A stretch of 64,000 bases of DNA from Prorocentrum cordatum (GCA_963575745.1 CAUYUJ010005692.1:81001-145000), one strand, 5' to 3'. Counted from the stretch's first letter, positions 32,455-43,109 are shown. Program-made: numbers and translations. Notes: generated by a model not told the origin, from the letters alone.

Positions 32455-33560
32455 TCGATGGTGCCTCATATTGAGACACGAAGCGTGTGAGGGGAGTGCC
32501 GAAATGAGCGTGGGGGCGCATGCGAACACCGCAATAGGGACCCACGCTAGAGCTACACCTGGGGTCACGACATGTGCGAGGAGTGTGCCGACATGGGGCG
32601 GGGGAGTGTATGCGGACCCTCCCACTGGGGCCTCCAGTGGACCTCCCGATGGGCCATGAAACGTGTGAAGGGTGTGCCGAAATGGGTGGCGGGTACTCAT
32701 GCGAACTGTGCCGCTGGGACCTCTGGTGGAACTCCCTGTGGGGCGAGGAAACGTGTGAGAGGTGTGCCGCAATGACTGAGGGGGACGCATGCGAACTGTG
32801 CCGCTGGGACCTTCGGTGCGGCTCCCCATAATCACGAAGCGTGTGAGCGGGGGTGCCGAAATGGGTTGGCGGTGACGCCTGCGAAAAGTGCCACTGGGAC
32901 TTTCGGAGGAGCTCCCTATCCGGCCACGAAATGAATGAGGGGTGTAGCGACATGGTGGCGGGGAAGCATGCGAACTGTGCTACTGGCACCTTCGGTAAGG
33001 CTCCCTATGAAGCCACGAAACGCGTGAGGGGTGTGCCGGCCAGAGTAGCGGGGACGCGTGCAAACTGCACCACTGGGAACTTCGGAAGAGCTCCCTATGG
33101 GGCCACGAAATGTGTGAGGGGTGTGCCAACATGGGTGGCGGGGACGCATGCGAACTGCGCCGCCACTGGCACCTTCGGTAGGGCCCCATATGAGGCCACG
33201 AAAAGTGTAACTGCTGTTCCGAAATGAGCCATGGGGACGCATGCGAACTGTGCCACTGGGACCTTCGGTGGAGATCCCTCTCGGGCCACGAAGCAAACTG
33301 AGGGGCGGGGACGCATGCGAACTGCGCCACTTGGGCCTTCGGTGGTGCTCCCTGGGGACACGAAACATGTGACGGGTGTGCTGAAATTATTGGCGAGGAT
33401 GCATGCGAGATGCGCCACTGGGACCTTCGGTGGAGCTCCATATGTGGCCACGAAACATGCGAGGAGTGTGCCGACATGGGTGGCGGGGATGCATGCGAAC
33501 TGCGCCGCTGGGACCTTTGCTGGAGCTCCCTTTGGGGCCACAAAACGTGTGAGGAGTGTG
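32455..33560 (+). repeat. S90 satellite, array V
   Basis: About twelve diverged units of 80-95 bp. The leader 32375-32454 (CTGGCGAAAGACCCAACCAT) matches those of other arrays. Confidence 0.93.
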
Positions 33561-33569
33561 CACAAGCTC

Positions 33570-33745
33570 ATGGCGACAATGGTTGTGATGACAACGATGC
33601 TGATGACGATGATGGTGATGATGACGATGAGGGTGATGATAGGAAGAGGAAGGAAGAGGAGGAGGGAAGTGAGGAGGAGAGCGGCACGCTGTCTTTTCAA
33701 AACGAAGACCCAACACAGGATGTTTGGGAAAACTACTGGAAAATC
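33570..33745 (+). repeat. Module P tail after array V
   Basis: GATGATGACGATGAGGGTG tract, a GGAAGAGG tract, then CTTTTCAAAACGAAGACCCA and ACACAGGATGTTTGGGAAAA. Confidence 0.85.
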
Positions 33746-33759
33746 AGATTCGAGGCTGA

Positions 33760-34137
33760 ATCTGGATCATGCACGGCCACCCACCGATCATTGTCAAGTG
33801 GTTTTGGACAAGGACGGCGGGGGGGCTGGCACATTGCCTGCTGTGTCCAGGCCCACCAGACAGATCGACAAAGATGGTGGGGGCCGACATGTTCCCCGGT
33901 GTGTGCTGCCACGTGGGCGGGCGCACCTGGCACACTCTGCGCATGCCCCGAACGTGGCGCACATGGCGCGGCTGGACCATGCAGCACTCATGGTGGACGT
34001 AAAGCACGTGGCGCATCTGGCGCGCCAAGCGTGTCTGGTACGTTATGGTCCCAGGGGTGCCTGGCGCGGTTGGGGCGCGTGGCACGCGTGGCCCACCTCG
34101 CCCCAGCGTCGCGCACATTGGGTCTGCTTTGGTTTCC
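33760..34137. repeat. Degenerate GTGGCGCATGTGGC-type repetition
   Basis: Words such as GTGGCGCA, GGCACGCG and ACATGGCGCGGC recur irregularly. All frames are rich in Trp, Arg, Ala and His. No gene. Confidence 0.5.
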
Positions 34138-34270
34138 AGTAGCTGTCCATCCATAGACGATCGTTGAAAATCCTACATCCTGAAGCTCGTATACTATGTG
34201 GGCTGGTGGGAGTGAGCGAGACAACTTGCGTGCGGGTAGGGTACCTTGACCCCTCCCACTACCCCCTATT
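34138..34270. repeat. Dispersed repeat family J, copy 1
   Basis: AGTAGCTGTCCATCCATAGA and GGTGGGAGTGAGCGAGACAA match 63706-63835. Confidence 0.8.
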
Positions 34271-34424
34271 GGGCCTATTTTTTTTCTGAGCTGGCGGCCG
34301 CCATTGGCCCCGCCCGCCCCCCCCCGGACGACGTCACGTTCCGCGCTGGCAGCATCCAGGAATGCCTAGGGATGATCGGGGCCAAATAGGAGCAGCATGT
34401 AGGTGGCGATCCGGACCACAACGC

Positions 34425-34800
34425 CTGTATACACCACGGTGCTCGCGTGCACCACATCGCGCGTGTACACCGCAGCGAATGTACAACGCAACAGCCGTGT
34501 GCAACGCAGCGCTTGTCTACACCACAAGGCTTGCGTGCACCGCAGCGACTGTGAACACCACAAGGCTTGTACATCAGAGCATCCGCGTGCAACGCAGCGC
34601 TGGTGTACACCACAGTACTTGCGAGCAGCAAAGCGCATGTGTTCACCGCAGCGAACGTACACCACAACAGCCGTGAGCAACGCAGCGCTTGTCTACACCA
34701 CAAGGCTTGCGTGCACCAGAGCGACTGAGAACACCACAATGCTTGTACATCACAGCATCCGCGTGCAACGCAGCGCTGGTGTACACCCAGTGTCTGAGTG
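34425..34800 (+). repeat. 18-bp minisatellite in left arm
   Basis: About 20 units near GTACACCACAGCGCTTGC. A 200-bp higher-order copy is visible (ACCACAAGGCTTGCGTGCACC occurs twice in context). Confidence 0.85.
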
Positions 34801-34894
34801 CGCAAGACAAGTAGAAGGAGCATTTAGGTGAGAATTTGTCTCGGACAGCTAAATACCACGCCAGCAAATTGCTGACAACGGCATGCGATGTGTG

Positions 34895-35005
34895 TCCTTT
34901 CTCCTCCTCCTCCTCCTCCTCCTCCTCCGCCTCCTCTTCCTCCTCCACCTCCTCCTCCTCCTCCTTCATCTCCGCCCTTTCCTCCTCTTCCTCCTCCTCC
35001 TACAC
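34895..35005. repeat. (TCC)n tract
   Basis: Pyrimidine-rich triplet tract in the loop of the inverted repeat. Confidence 0.9.
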
Positions 35006-35344
35006 CCTTCTCCCCGTCGTTCGGGTCGGCGCTACAGGGAACGTGCGCATCTCAGTGTGCACCGCAGGATGGTCGATTGAATCAGTCCACTTGGTTCTCG
35101 GACGGCCAATCTCAGGAGCTTTCTGGACGCAGATAGGAGGAGTAGGTTGAGGCGGGAGGACCCGGGAGGACTCGTAGATTCCAGCGGCGCTGCTCTTTCA
35201 ATCAGGTGTGGCGTCCAAATCCTAAATAAGGAAGTATTCGTTCTGTGGAATCCACAAGCGAGCGCTCCAAGTTGTCATAAGGACTATCTCGAAAAAACTA
35301 CATACAACAATGGTAATCAGTTGTATGTACACCTTTGCTGTGCT

Positions 35345-35610
35345 GTGGTGAACACAGGTGCCCTGGTGTACAAAGCCGCTGTGGTGCACGCGGGGACGGT
35401 GGTCTACACGGGTGCTGTGTTGCACACGGCTTATGCGGTGTACGCAGGCGCTGTGGTGTACACCAGCGCTGTGGTGCACGTAGGCACTGTGGCACGCACT
35501 GGCCCTGTGTTGCACGCGGCTGCTGTGGTGTACATAGGCGTTGTGGTGTACACAGGCGCCGTGGTGCACGCAGGCACTGTGGTGTACACAGGCGCTGTGG
35601 CGCAGATCGC
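35345..35610 (-). repeat. 18-bp minisatellite in right arm
   Basis: About 14 units near GCTGTGGTGTACACAGGC. The plus-strand translation AVVYTG... is a repeat artefact. Confidence 0.9.
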
Positions 35611-35929
35611 CACCTACATGCTGCTGTTACCCGTCCTCGGTCATTCCGAAGCATTCCCAGACGCCGCCAGCGCGAAACGTTACGTCATCGGTCGGCCCCC
35701 TTCCCCCCCCCAGATGACGGCCGTCATCGGCCCGGAATTTAAAAAACAGGCTCCTTCCTGGACCTGGACGGGGCGTTTCGCGAGGTGTCAGTGCGTCCAA
35801 GATGGCCTCGGCGAGAAGACCGAAGACACTGATGTTAATAAGATGTTGCGTCAATGTTGGCCTCTCCTTGTGGGGGGGCGTAAATTTACTACGGCCCCTC
35901 CTTTGATCGATTTCCTCCAAGACGGCCAC

Positions 35930-36838
35930 AAGATGATCCCCGAGGCTCTCAATTGTGCCACAAGACAGCCAAAAGAGATGCCCAGGAGGCCCCAAGAGGC
36001 CCCCAAGAAGCTCCCAAGAGGCCCCAAAGGTGCCTCCAGGCGGCTTCCAAGGCGCCCAAGACGCCCCAAGTGGCCCACAGGACTGCCAAGAGGCCCCAAA
36101 GGCACCCCAAGAAGGCTCCAAGAAGCTCGCGCAAGGCGTTCGAAGAGACTCCGAAGAGACTCCGAGGGGCATCCAGGAGGCCTCTGGTCTTTATGTTCGC
36201 CCTCCTCTTGCCTCTTGCCTACCTAAAGGGCGGTGTCATGGCGGAGCCACTACATAAAAGTTCGAGGGGCCCTCAGAATTTGTCACTCGCCGACTGGGCT
36301 GCGATCCACCCAGCCAGTGAGCCGCGACAGGGCCCCCTCCCCAAATCAGAAAAACGAAACTGGGGGCGGGAGCTCCAGATGGGGTTCTGGCCCGGGCCAG
36401 GCCTTAATATCCCTCGGGGGCCTCCTGCTCTGCTCGCCCTCATCTTCCTCCTTCTACTCCTTCCTCCTCCCTCCTCACCCTTCCCCTCTCCCTCCTCCTC
36501 CTCCTCCTCCTCCCCCTCCTCCTCCTCCTTCTCCTCCACCTCCGCCTCGTCGTCCTCCTCCTCCTCCCCATCTTCCTCCTCCTCATCCTCCTCCTCTCCC
36601 TCCTCCTCCTCTTCCTCCTTCTCCTCCTCCTCCTCTTCCTCCTCTTCCTCCTCCTCCTCCTCCTCCTCCTCCTCCTCCTCCTCCTCCTCCTCCTCCGATT
36701 CTTCCTCCTTATCCGATTCCTCCTCCATCCTCCACCTTTTGGACCCAGCCCTTCATTCCACTGCATATTCCTCTTCATCCCTGATCAGGGTAACTCGCCT
36801 GGGCATCGTTTCTGGATGGGCTGGTGGGGTTATTTTTT
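35930..36838 (+). repeat. Composite repeat module Q, copy 1
   Basis: In order: AAGAGGCCCC repetition (35975-36120); GAAGAGACTCCGAGGGGCAT then CCAGGAGGCCTCTGG; a spacer; a (TCC)n tract (36430-36735); CATCCTCCACCTTTTGGACC; and CGCCTGGGCATCGTTTCTGG then ATGGGCTGG. Copy 2 at 41480-42165 has the same order. Confidence 0.75.
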
Positions 36839-38102
36839 AGTCCGCGGCCGCAGGCGAGAGCGCCAGCGGCGAGTCCAGTCAGAGCAGGCCGCGCAAAGAC
36901 GAATTAACCTAAAGCGGTGGGCCGAAGCCTCACGCCTAAAGCGGCCAGGCCGGCGAGTGGGAAGGGGCTGACGGCAACTGTTGAAGAGCTGCACTGTGCA
37001 CGCATACAACGCGCTGCAAAGATGGGTTGGCTGCCAGGGTGGTCGGCGGCCAGGGTCTGCGAGCTGCGAAGAAAGTAACTGCAGGGGCGTAGGCACCCAT
37101 GGGACCGCGGAAGTACCAGGGTGGCCGAAGCCAAGTGAACCGACTGCCAAAAGCCGAAATGTGTGCCCAGCGAAGGCGTGAGCGTCAGCGAGCTGCGGAA
37201 TACCAGGGTTGCCGAAGCCAGGAGGTCCAACAGCAGGTGGTGGGGTTACTTGTTTTTGTCGCGGGCGGACGCGGATTCGCCGTCGCCGAACTGGGAAAAC
37301 GGTGGTGGGGTTACTTTTTTGGTCAGCGGCTCCGAGGCAACGGACAGGGAGCGGAAAGCGTCGTCTGGGCCACAGGCGAGGCTAATTTGCAAGACAATTT
37401 ACCGCCAGAGTCGGCGGACAAAGCTCGCACCTGCAAGACAAACGTGCACTGAGCAAAATGCTCCGCATTAAAGCGAACGCACATGGGCGCCGGCCACACC
37501 GGAGTGAAGCAGACCGCAGTGCGAGTGCAACGGAGAAGTCGCCCTGTCGGCGCCAAGCTCCAAGCAGCTCACTAAGCCGAAAGCTGGTGGGGTTACGCGA
37601 AGCGTCTAAAATTTTGTCAAAACGAGACCCCCAAGAGCTCTGGGCCACTTTCTGGGGACCGGTGTTTCGCCCAGAATAGTTGTGATACATTGCCAGTGCC
37701 TGACGAAGGCCCATGGGGACCGAAAGCGGTGAAAACCCCGTCTATAAAATTGTTCAGTGCGTTAGAGGTCTGGGATGACAAAGACCGAGTAGGAGATCGA
37801 CTACATAATTAATTTGCCCCAGAATTTAAGTTGCCGTCGAACCGACGGAAACCGCGCAGAATGCTCGTAGATCTGCGAACACGTCTGCAAACGGTTTCCC
37901 AGATTTCGACGCGGAAGTGAAATTCGGGGCAAGTGAACGCTGCAGACGATCGCAGGCTCTCAACTTTTTGTACTGACAAAGACCAGCCGCACGCGTACTC
38001 GCCTGTTTAAAAACCCTTGCGGCCACCGAGGGAGACGCTATTCGACCCAGCTCCGCAGATCGCAGGCTCTCCACGAGAACGACGACGAAGCCGGGGACGC
38101 TC
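36839..38102. other. Unassigned, with GGTGGGGTTAC motifs
   Basis: GGTGGGGTTA recurs at about 36824, 37239, 37304 and 37588, often followed by T-runs and GTC. ACCAGGGT.GCCGAAGCCA recurs at about 37118 and 37203. 37680-37800 is less GC-rich. No exon supported. Confidence 0.45.
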
Positions 38103-38177
38103 CTCGGCGGACTGCTCCGCGAGGCGGCGGTGCTCCTCGACCTCCACCGCCAGGGCGCGGCGCGCGGCCTCCAGCTC
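38103..38177 (-). CDS. Coiled-coil gene, exon (25 codons)
   Basis: Acceptor GTGCCCGAG|GAG and donor GAG|GAGCGT (GA type), phase 0 at both ends. Encodes ELEAARRALAVEVEEHRRLA and EQSAE, continuing the heptads of the exon at 38763. It is the last exon located with confidence; later exons should lie further left. Confidence 0.65.
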
Positions 38178-38227
38178 CTCGGGCACGGCCCGCGAACGGC
38201 GGCTCGAGGCGCCGGGGTCGGAGTAGG

Positions 38228-38372
38228 AAGGCACCAACTATACACCAACACCGATCCTGGCCAGGATCACCCTGGGCCCAGGATCGGTGTATACGCCCTC
38301 CTGCCTTGCGCAAGAAGGCATATACACCGATCCTGGTGTCCTCCGACGGAGGTCCTCCGACGGAGGACCGCG
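38228..38372. repeat. Cluster of short palindromes in an intron
   Basis: ACACCGATCCTGG pairs with CCAGGATCGGTGTATA, GTATACGCC...GGCATATAC forms a second stem, and TCCTCCGACGGAGGTCC plus a repeat forms a third. Probably the ends of one or more small intronic elements. Confidence 0.65.
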
Positions 38373-38762
38373 CCGCAGCGCCGATGCCAAGAGGAAGACG
38401 GGGCGAGGAGAACATCGGGTGGGACGCACAGGGGCATACTGGTACGATGTGTCCTCCTTGAACGCGCGCGTCCGGACCGAACATGTCGTGCACCCATCGT
38501 GTCGTGTGTCGTGTCTCGAGGGGTGTGGCCACAAAGCGCCCGCCACGACGCACATACCATAAGATTTGGCGTGCGCGCTGACCAGAATCTCGGTGCGAAT
38601 CCAGCGGCGGCGACGAGGGCCTCCCAGAAGGCCAACAAAAGGCGAGAAGGAGGCAGGGGCAGCATCTGCCCGCCGACCTCCGCTCGGGGTGCGGGAGGAG
38701 GAGGAGGAGGAGGAGGAGGAGGAGGAGGAGGAGGCTCGGACCCCATTTGGGAGGCCCGGATC

Positions 38763-38897
38763 CTCCGCGTCCTCGCGCAGGCGCGAGACGTCGAGGCTCA
38801 GGGCCTCGCCGGCCCTCGCCAGCGACCTGTTCTGGGCGCGCAGCTCGGCGACCTCCGCCGCGAGGCGGCCCTGGCCCTCCGCCTGCTCCTGCGTCTC
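38763..38897 (-). CDS. Coiled-coil gene, exon (45 codons)
   Basis: Acceptor GGGGCAG|GAG, donor GCGGAG|GATCCG (GA type), phase 0. Encodes ETQEQAEGQGRLAAEVAELR, AQNRSLARAGEALSLDVSRL and REDAE, a clear heptad pattern. A GT (GAG|GTCGCC) exists inside the exon, but coil character continues past it, so the GA donor is preferred. Confidence 0.75.
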
Positions 38898-38944
38898 CTG
38901 CCCCAACGGCGGCTCTTGCTAAAACAGGGCTAGGATCGGGATAA

Positions 38945-39000
38945 ATCGCTCCAGAGCGTTCCGGAGCGCTCTCAGAGCGTTCCGGAACGCTCTGGAGCGG
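38945..39000. repeat. About 51-bp near-perfect palindrome
   Basis: GCTCCAGAGCGTTCCGGA...TCCGGAACGCTCTGGAGC within the intron between exons 38763 and 39656. Related to 16129-16190. Confidence 0.85.
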
Positions 39001-39229
39001 CCGCGGCGCCCAATACATCCTCCAAGCCCGCCGATTCTCAGACATTTCGAGTTATCCCGATCCGATTTTGTCCCGATCTTCGCGTCGTTTTACTTGCCCC
39101 GAGCATCGGCGGCCGCTGCCTGGGCAGGCGGCCTCTGCTGCCAGAACGAGCAACGCCCGCGGCGACGCCGACGGAGAGTGGGCAGGAGCTGCCGCCGGTC
39201 TTCCTGCCCAGCTCGGGGCCCCCAAGCGG

Positions 39230-39420
39230 CGTGGACACCACACCGAGTGGTGAGTCGGTGGGGATTCGGGGTCTCCGCACGGATAGGGGACTCGGGTCGT
39301 CCTCCGAAGACGCCTCGGGCGAACGGGGCCTTCGATGCCCCAGGACCGTGTGGTGGCGGACCGTGCGGCGCGGCCTCTTGGGATTGTAAGGTCACCGCGC
39401 GGTTCGGGACCCACGACCAT
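39230..39420. repeat. Dispersed repeat family K, copy 1 (intronic)
   Basis: Contains ACCGAGTGGTGAGTCGGTGG and CACCGCGCGGTTCGGGACCC. Reverse-complement similarity to 53865-53990 (ATCCCCACTGACTCACCACA). Confidence 0.5.
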
Positions 39421-39437
39421 CGGCGGCGAGCCCAGGG

Positions 39438-39610
39438 GGGACATGAGCAGGAGCGGGCCTTCTCAGAGGGCGGCGGGGCTTCTCAAATACCCTCGCACCT
39501 TCTGAGTAGCCGCCTGTGGCTTCCGAAGCCTCAGAAGACTTCTCAGACGGCGCGAAGGCTTCTGAGAAGCCCCGCCGCCCTCTGAGAAGGCCCGCTGCCT
39601 CTCATGTCCC
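39438..39610. mobile_element. TIR element family E with 48-bp inverted arms (intronic)
   Basis: Left arm 39438-39485 and right arm 39563-39610. The inner 31 bp (GGGCCTTCTCAGAGGGCGGC... to TTCTCA) are perfectly inverted and the outer part is nearly so (GGGACATGAG...). The loop is about 77 bp. It lies in the intron between exons at 38763 and 39656. A diverged relative is at 22090-22228. Confidence 0.85.
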
Positions 39611-39655
39611 ACCGAGCACACATCGTTCCGTACCCGTTTCGATCGATCCGAACTC

Positions 39656-39760
39656 CTGGCGCTGCGCCACCAGCGCGGCGACCTCCGCGCGGAGGCGCTC
39701 GGCGTCCGCGCGCGCGCCCTGCGCCCCGGCCAGCTCGTCGCGGAGCCGCACGAGCTCCTC
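39656..39760 (-). CDS. Coiled-coil gene, exon (35 codons)
   Basis: Acceptor CTCCGCAG|GAGGAG, donor CGCCAG|GAGTTC (GA type), phase 0. Encodes EELVRLRDELAGAQGARADA and ERLRAEVAALVAQRQ, strong heptads. Joins without interruption to both neighbouring exons. Confidence 0.78.
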
Positions 39761-40315
39761 CTGCGGAGGAGCGGCAGGCGTGCGAGCGAACGACGGCCGC
39801 GCCCTGACGGCGCCGCGGCAGATAGATTGAGAATTCGAGCATGGACTAACCCAGCTCAGCGCAAAAAACACAACCAAAAAAAAACAAAAACAAAACAAAC
39901 AAATCTGGGGAAAAAACTGCGCTGCGTTTGTTGAGAAGGGCGTCCCAAGCCCGGCTAGGCAGCCGATAGGGCAAGCAACCTCCGGGGCCGCGGCTGGCCC
40001 CCAAGCCTTGCGGAGCCAAAACCCCGCCTCGCAGGATCCTGCAGGATCCGATCCGGCGCTCTGGGTGACCCCCGTTAGCGCTGAGCCAGGTCAGTGAGCC
40101 CCGAAGAGGGTGGATCACCTGCGTGCCGCCAAGCAAGAAAGCTGCACAGTGCCCTTGGGAGCCGTCGCTGTAGTAGCCCATGGTTCAAGCCAGGTGCGAG
40201 CGGCAGCTGCGCAACGTGTCAAACAAGGGGGAGAGACAATCTGAGAATCACGATGGTGGGGTGCCTTGGGGCCAACCCAATAGATCCGCGCGGACCTCCG
40301 ATCACGTATGCCTAT
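39761..40315. other. Intron sequence
   Basis: Contains an A-rich run (39865-39905) and a GCAGGATCCTGCAGGATC motif with GGTGACCCCCGTTAGCGCTG (40035-40085) related to 26690-26900. No exon seen. Confidence 0.5.
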
Positions 40316-40507
40316 TACGGCAGGTTCGTGTCGTGGCGACCCTGGCGTTGGTTTCTGACACTGCGTAGATCGTTCAACCTTGAACGATCAGCAGCTCTTC
40401 GATCGCCCAATCGTTTCTTGTTGGTCGATTCTGGGCCAATAGCGGCGTTCAACCTTGAATTCCCGCGGCGGGGTCGACGAGGGTCGACACGACGCGAACC
40501 TACCGTA
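40316..40507. mobile_element. TIR element family B, short copy (intronic)
   Basis: Starts TACGGCAGGTTCGTGTCGTG and ends CACGACGCGAACCTACCGTA, a 20-bp imperfect inverted repeat shared with the 627-bp copy at 48355-48981. Internal GATCG...TTCAACCTTGAA and GATTCTGGGCC boxes are also shared. It starts 21 bp inside the intron that follows exon 40529-40666. Confidence 0.8.
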
Positions 40508-40528
40508 CTGTATTGTCCCCTCGGTTTC

Positions 40529-40666
40529 CTGCTGTCGGGCCGCCTCGGCCCGCACCTCCTCGCGGGCGCCCGACAGTTCGTCCTGCTGCTCGGCGCACAC
40601 CAGCCGCAGGCTCTCCGCCCTCGCCTGCAGCGAGGAGTTCGCCCGCGCCAGCTCGGCCCTCTCCTC
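40529..40666 (-). CDS. Coiled-coil gene, exon (46 codons)
   Basis: Acceptor GTCAGTCAG|GAG, donor CAGCAG|GAAACC (GA type), phase 0. Encodes EERAELARANSSLQARAESL, RLVCAEQQDELSGAREEVRA and EAARQQ. Coiled coil throughout. One Cys. Confidence 0.78.
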
Positions 40667-40744
40667 CTGACTGACTGGCAGGCAAAGTCGCGCGGCGGAA
40701 GACCCAACCGTCACACTTGTAAATAGCGCGGTGTGGGTACCGAG

Positions 40745-41440
40745 TTCGGTGGAACTCCTTAGGAGGGGCACGAAAAGTGTGATGGGGGTGTGCCGAACAC
40801 ATCACCTGCAGAGACGCACACATACTGCGCCACTTGGACCTTTGGTGCACATCCCAGTGGGGCCACGAAGCGTGTGAGGAGTGCACCGAAATGAGCGGGG
40901 GGGCGCATACGAAGTGCGCCAGTGGCACCTTCGTTGGAGCTCCCTATGGGGCCACGAAGCGCGTGAAGGGTGTGCCCAAATGGGCAGGGGAACGCATGCG
41001 AACCATGCAAATGGCACCCTCGGTGGAGCTCCCCATGGGGCAACGAAACGTGTGAACGGGGGTGCGGACATGAAAGGCGGAGACGCATGCGAACTGCGCC
41101 ACTGGGACGTTCGGTGGGTATCCTTATGGGGCCACGAACCGTGCGACGGAATGTGCAAAGAACACCCGCGGGGTGGACGCATGCGAAGTGTGTCAAGGAA
41201 TTTCGGAGGACTTCCATGTGGGTCCACGAAATGCGCGAAGGGTGCCGAAATAGGCGTGGGAGCGCATGCGAATTGTGACATTGGGAATTTCGGTGGCTTC
41301 CCCTATGGGCGGGCCACGAAACGTGTGAGGGATGCGCCAGAACGGGTGGCGGGGACGCGTGCGAACTGCGCAACAGGGAGCTTCGGTGGGATTCCGTATG
41401 GGGCCACGAAACGTGTGATGGGGGTTTGCCCAAATGAGAG
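40745..41440 (+). repeat. S90 satellite, array VI
   Basis: About eight diverged units with GGAGCTCC..ATGGGGCCACGA and GTGTGA.GGGTGTGCC boxes. Lies inside the large intron between exons 40529 and 44230. Confidence 0.92.
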
Positions 41441-41479
41441 GGGAGATGAAACGGTAAGATCCCCCTCTGTTCACCGACA

Positions 41480-42165
41480 CCCTCCATAACAGCCGCAGGC
41501 CCTCCAGGGCTCCCAAGAAAGCCCCAAGAGAGCCCCAAGAAGCGTCCAGGAGGCCCCAGGAGGCTCCCGAGAGGCCCCCAAGAGGCTGCCAAGAGGCCCA
41601 ACGAGGCTCTCCGAAGCACCCAAGAAGCTCCAAGAGGCCCCCGGGACCGCCAAGAGGCCCTCAAGACGCCCCAAGACGCCTTCAGGAAACTCCCTAGAGG
41701 CATCCGAAGAGACTCCGAGAGGCACCCACGAGGCCTCTGGCCCTTCTGCTGGCCCTTTTCCTCCTCCTCCTCCTCCACCACTTCCTCCTCCTCCTTATCC
41801 GCCTATTCCTCCTCCTCCCTGCTCCATACTCCTCCTCCCCCTCCTCCTCCTCCTCCTCCTCCTCCTCCTCCTTCTCGTCCTCCTCCTCGTGCTCCTCGTC
41901 GTCGTCCTTCTCCTTATCATCCTCCTTCTGCTCATCCTCCTCCTCCTTATCCTCCTCCTCCTCCTCCTCCTCCACCTTCTCCTCCTCCTCCTCCCCATCC
42001 TCCTCATCCTCCTCATCCGATTCCTCATCCATCCTCCTCCTCTTTGGGTATGACGGTTTTCCCGGCCCTTTGTTCCTCTGCATGCTCCCCCACTTCCCTC
42101 ATCAAGGCAACGCGCCTGGGCAACGTTGCTGGATGGGCCGGGAAGGGTTACGAGAAGCGTGAAGA
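41480..42165 (+). repeat. Composite repeat module Q, copy 2
   Basis: AAGAGGCCCC-type repetition (41500-41690), GAAGAGACTCCGAGAGGCAC then GAGGCCTCTGG, a (TCC)n tract (41760-42035), CATCCTCCTCCTCTTTGGG, and CGCCTGGGCAACGTTGCTGG then ATGGGCCGG. Same order as copy 1. Confidence 0.75.
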
Positions 42166-42225
42166 ACACAACAAATAGTAATAGCAATAATTACGGTACT
42201 CATTATCATCCTAATAATGATGATA

Positions 42226-43096
42226 ATTCGCCGGCCCCACGGGCCAGAGGCATGCTAAGATCTCCAGTAACAAGCTAAGTTCGCGCGCGCGAGGCGGCCC
42301 CTGGGGGCCCCGACTCGACAAGTACCCCGCCAAAGTCCCGGCACGTGCCCGTCAGAGATGCCGGAGGCCCCCCAGACGGCCCAAGAGGCGCCCAAGACGG
42401 CCTCAAAAGAGCGCCCAGACGGTCCAAGAGCCCTTGGAGTCCTCGCAAGATCGGCCGACGATGCCACAAGATCGCGCCAAGACGCCCACAATGGCCTCCA
42501 GACGCCCCCAAAGGCCTCCAAAAGCACTCCGAAGAGGGCCCCAAGAGGCAAAAATCATTGGTTTCCCCATAATGTTGGACACATGTTCGGGTTTCTCCTT
42601 TTTCAGCTTCCCGACTCTCCAAGATCACCCCAAGAGGGTCAAAGAGGACCCCAAGACAGCCCCAAGACGGCCCAAGATGGCCCCAAGACAGCCCAAGAGG
42701 ACGCCTCAAGAGAGCCCCAAAACGGCTCCAAGAGGGGCCCAAGAAGGTGACAATGAACCGGAAAACCAGCCTTCAGTCCCAAGAGGACCCCAGGAGGCCC
42801 CAAGAGGCCCCCAAGAGGCCCCAAGGGGCCCCCAAGAGGCACCCCGAGAAGCCCCAAGAGACCCTCAAGAGGCCCCAAGAGGCCCCAACACGGCCCACAA
42901 AAGGCCTCAAAACTGCCTCCCAAAAACCCCCTGAGGGGCCAACCACGAGAGCACAACCAACATCCGTGAGGCCTCTGACCCGCCACCCACCGCCACCCGA
43001 AAGTGGCAGCCGCCCAACCGCACCGCATGGACAACAACACCCCGACAAACGACAGCGGCGAGGCAATATGGGCCGGCGGGATGAGCGAAGCGATCA
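42226..43096. mobile_element. TIR element family G, copy 2
   Basis: Ends ATTCGCCGGCCCC and GGGCCGGCGGGAT, then GAGCGAAGCGATCA as in copy 1. The interior AAGAGGCCCC repetition is longer (about 870 bp in all against about 400). Flanks are AT-rich. Confidence 0.75.
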
Positions 43097-43109
43097 CAAC
43101 GTCATCGAA

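Larger units (their letters stand above)
34290..35735. repeat. Large imperfect inverted repeat, about 1.4 kb
   Basis: The left arm 34290-34810 and right arm 35340-35735 are inverted copies: GACGTCACGTTCCGCGCTGG versus the reverse complement containing GACGTAACGTTTCGCGCTGG, and AGCAGCATGTAGGTGGCGAT versus ATCGCCACCTACATGCTGCT. Both arms contain the 18-bp minisatellite in opposite orientation. The loop (34811-35339) includes a TCC tract. Confidence 0.8.

Noticed and set aside
31243-33560. Regularly spaced repeats as a CRISPR array
   Set aside because: Units are contiguous 80-95 bp satellite copies without unique spacers, no cas genes, and the genome is eukaryotic.
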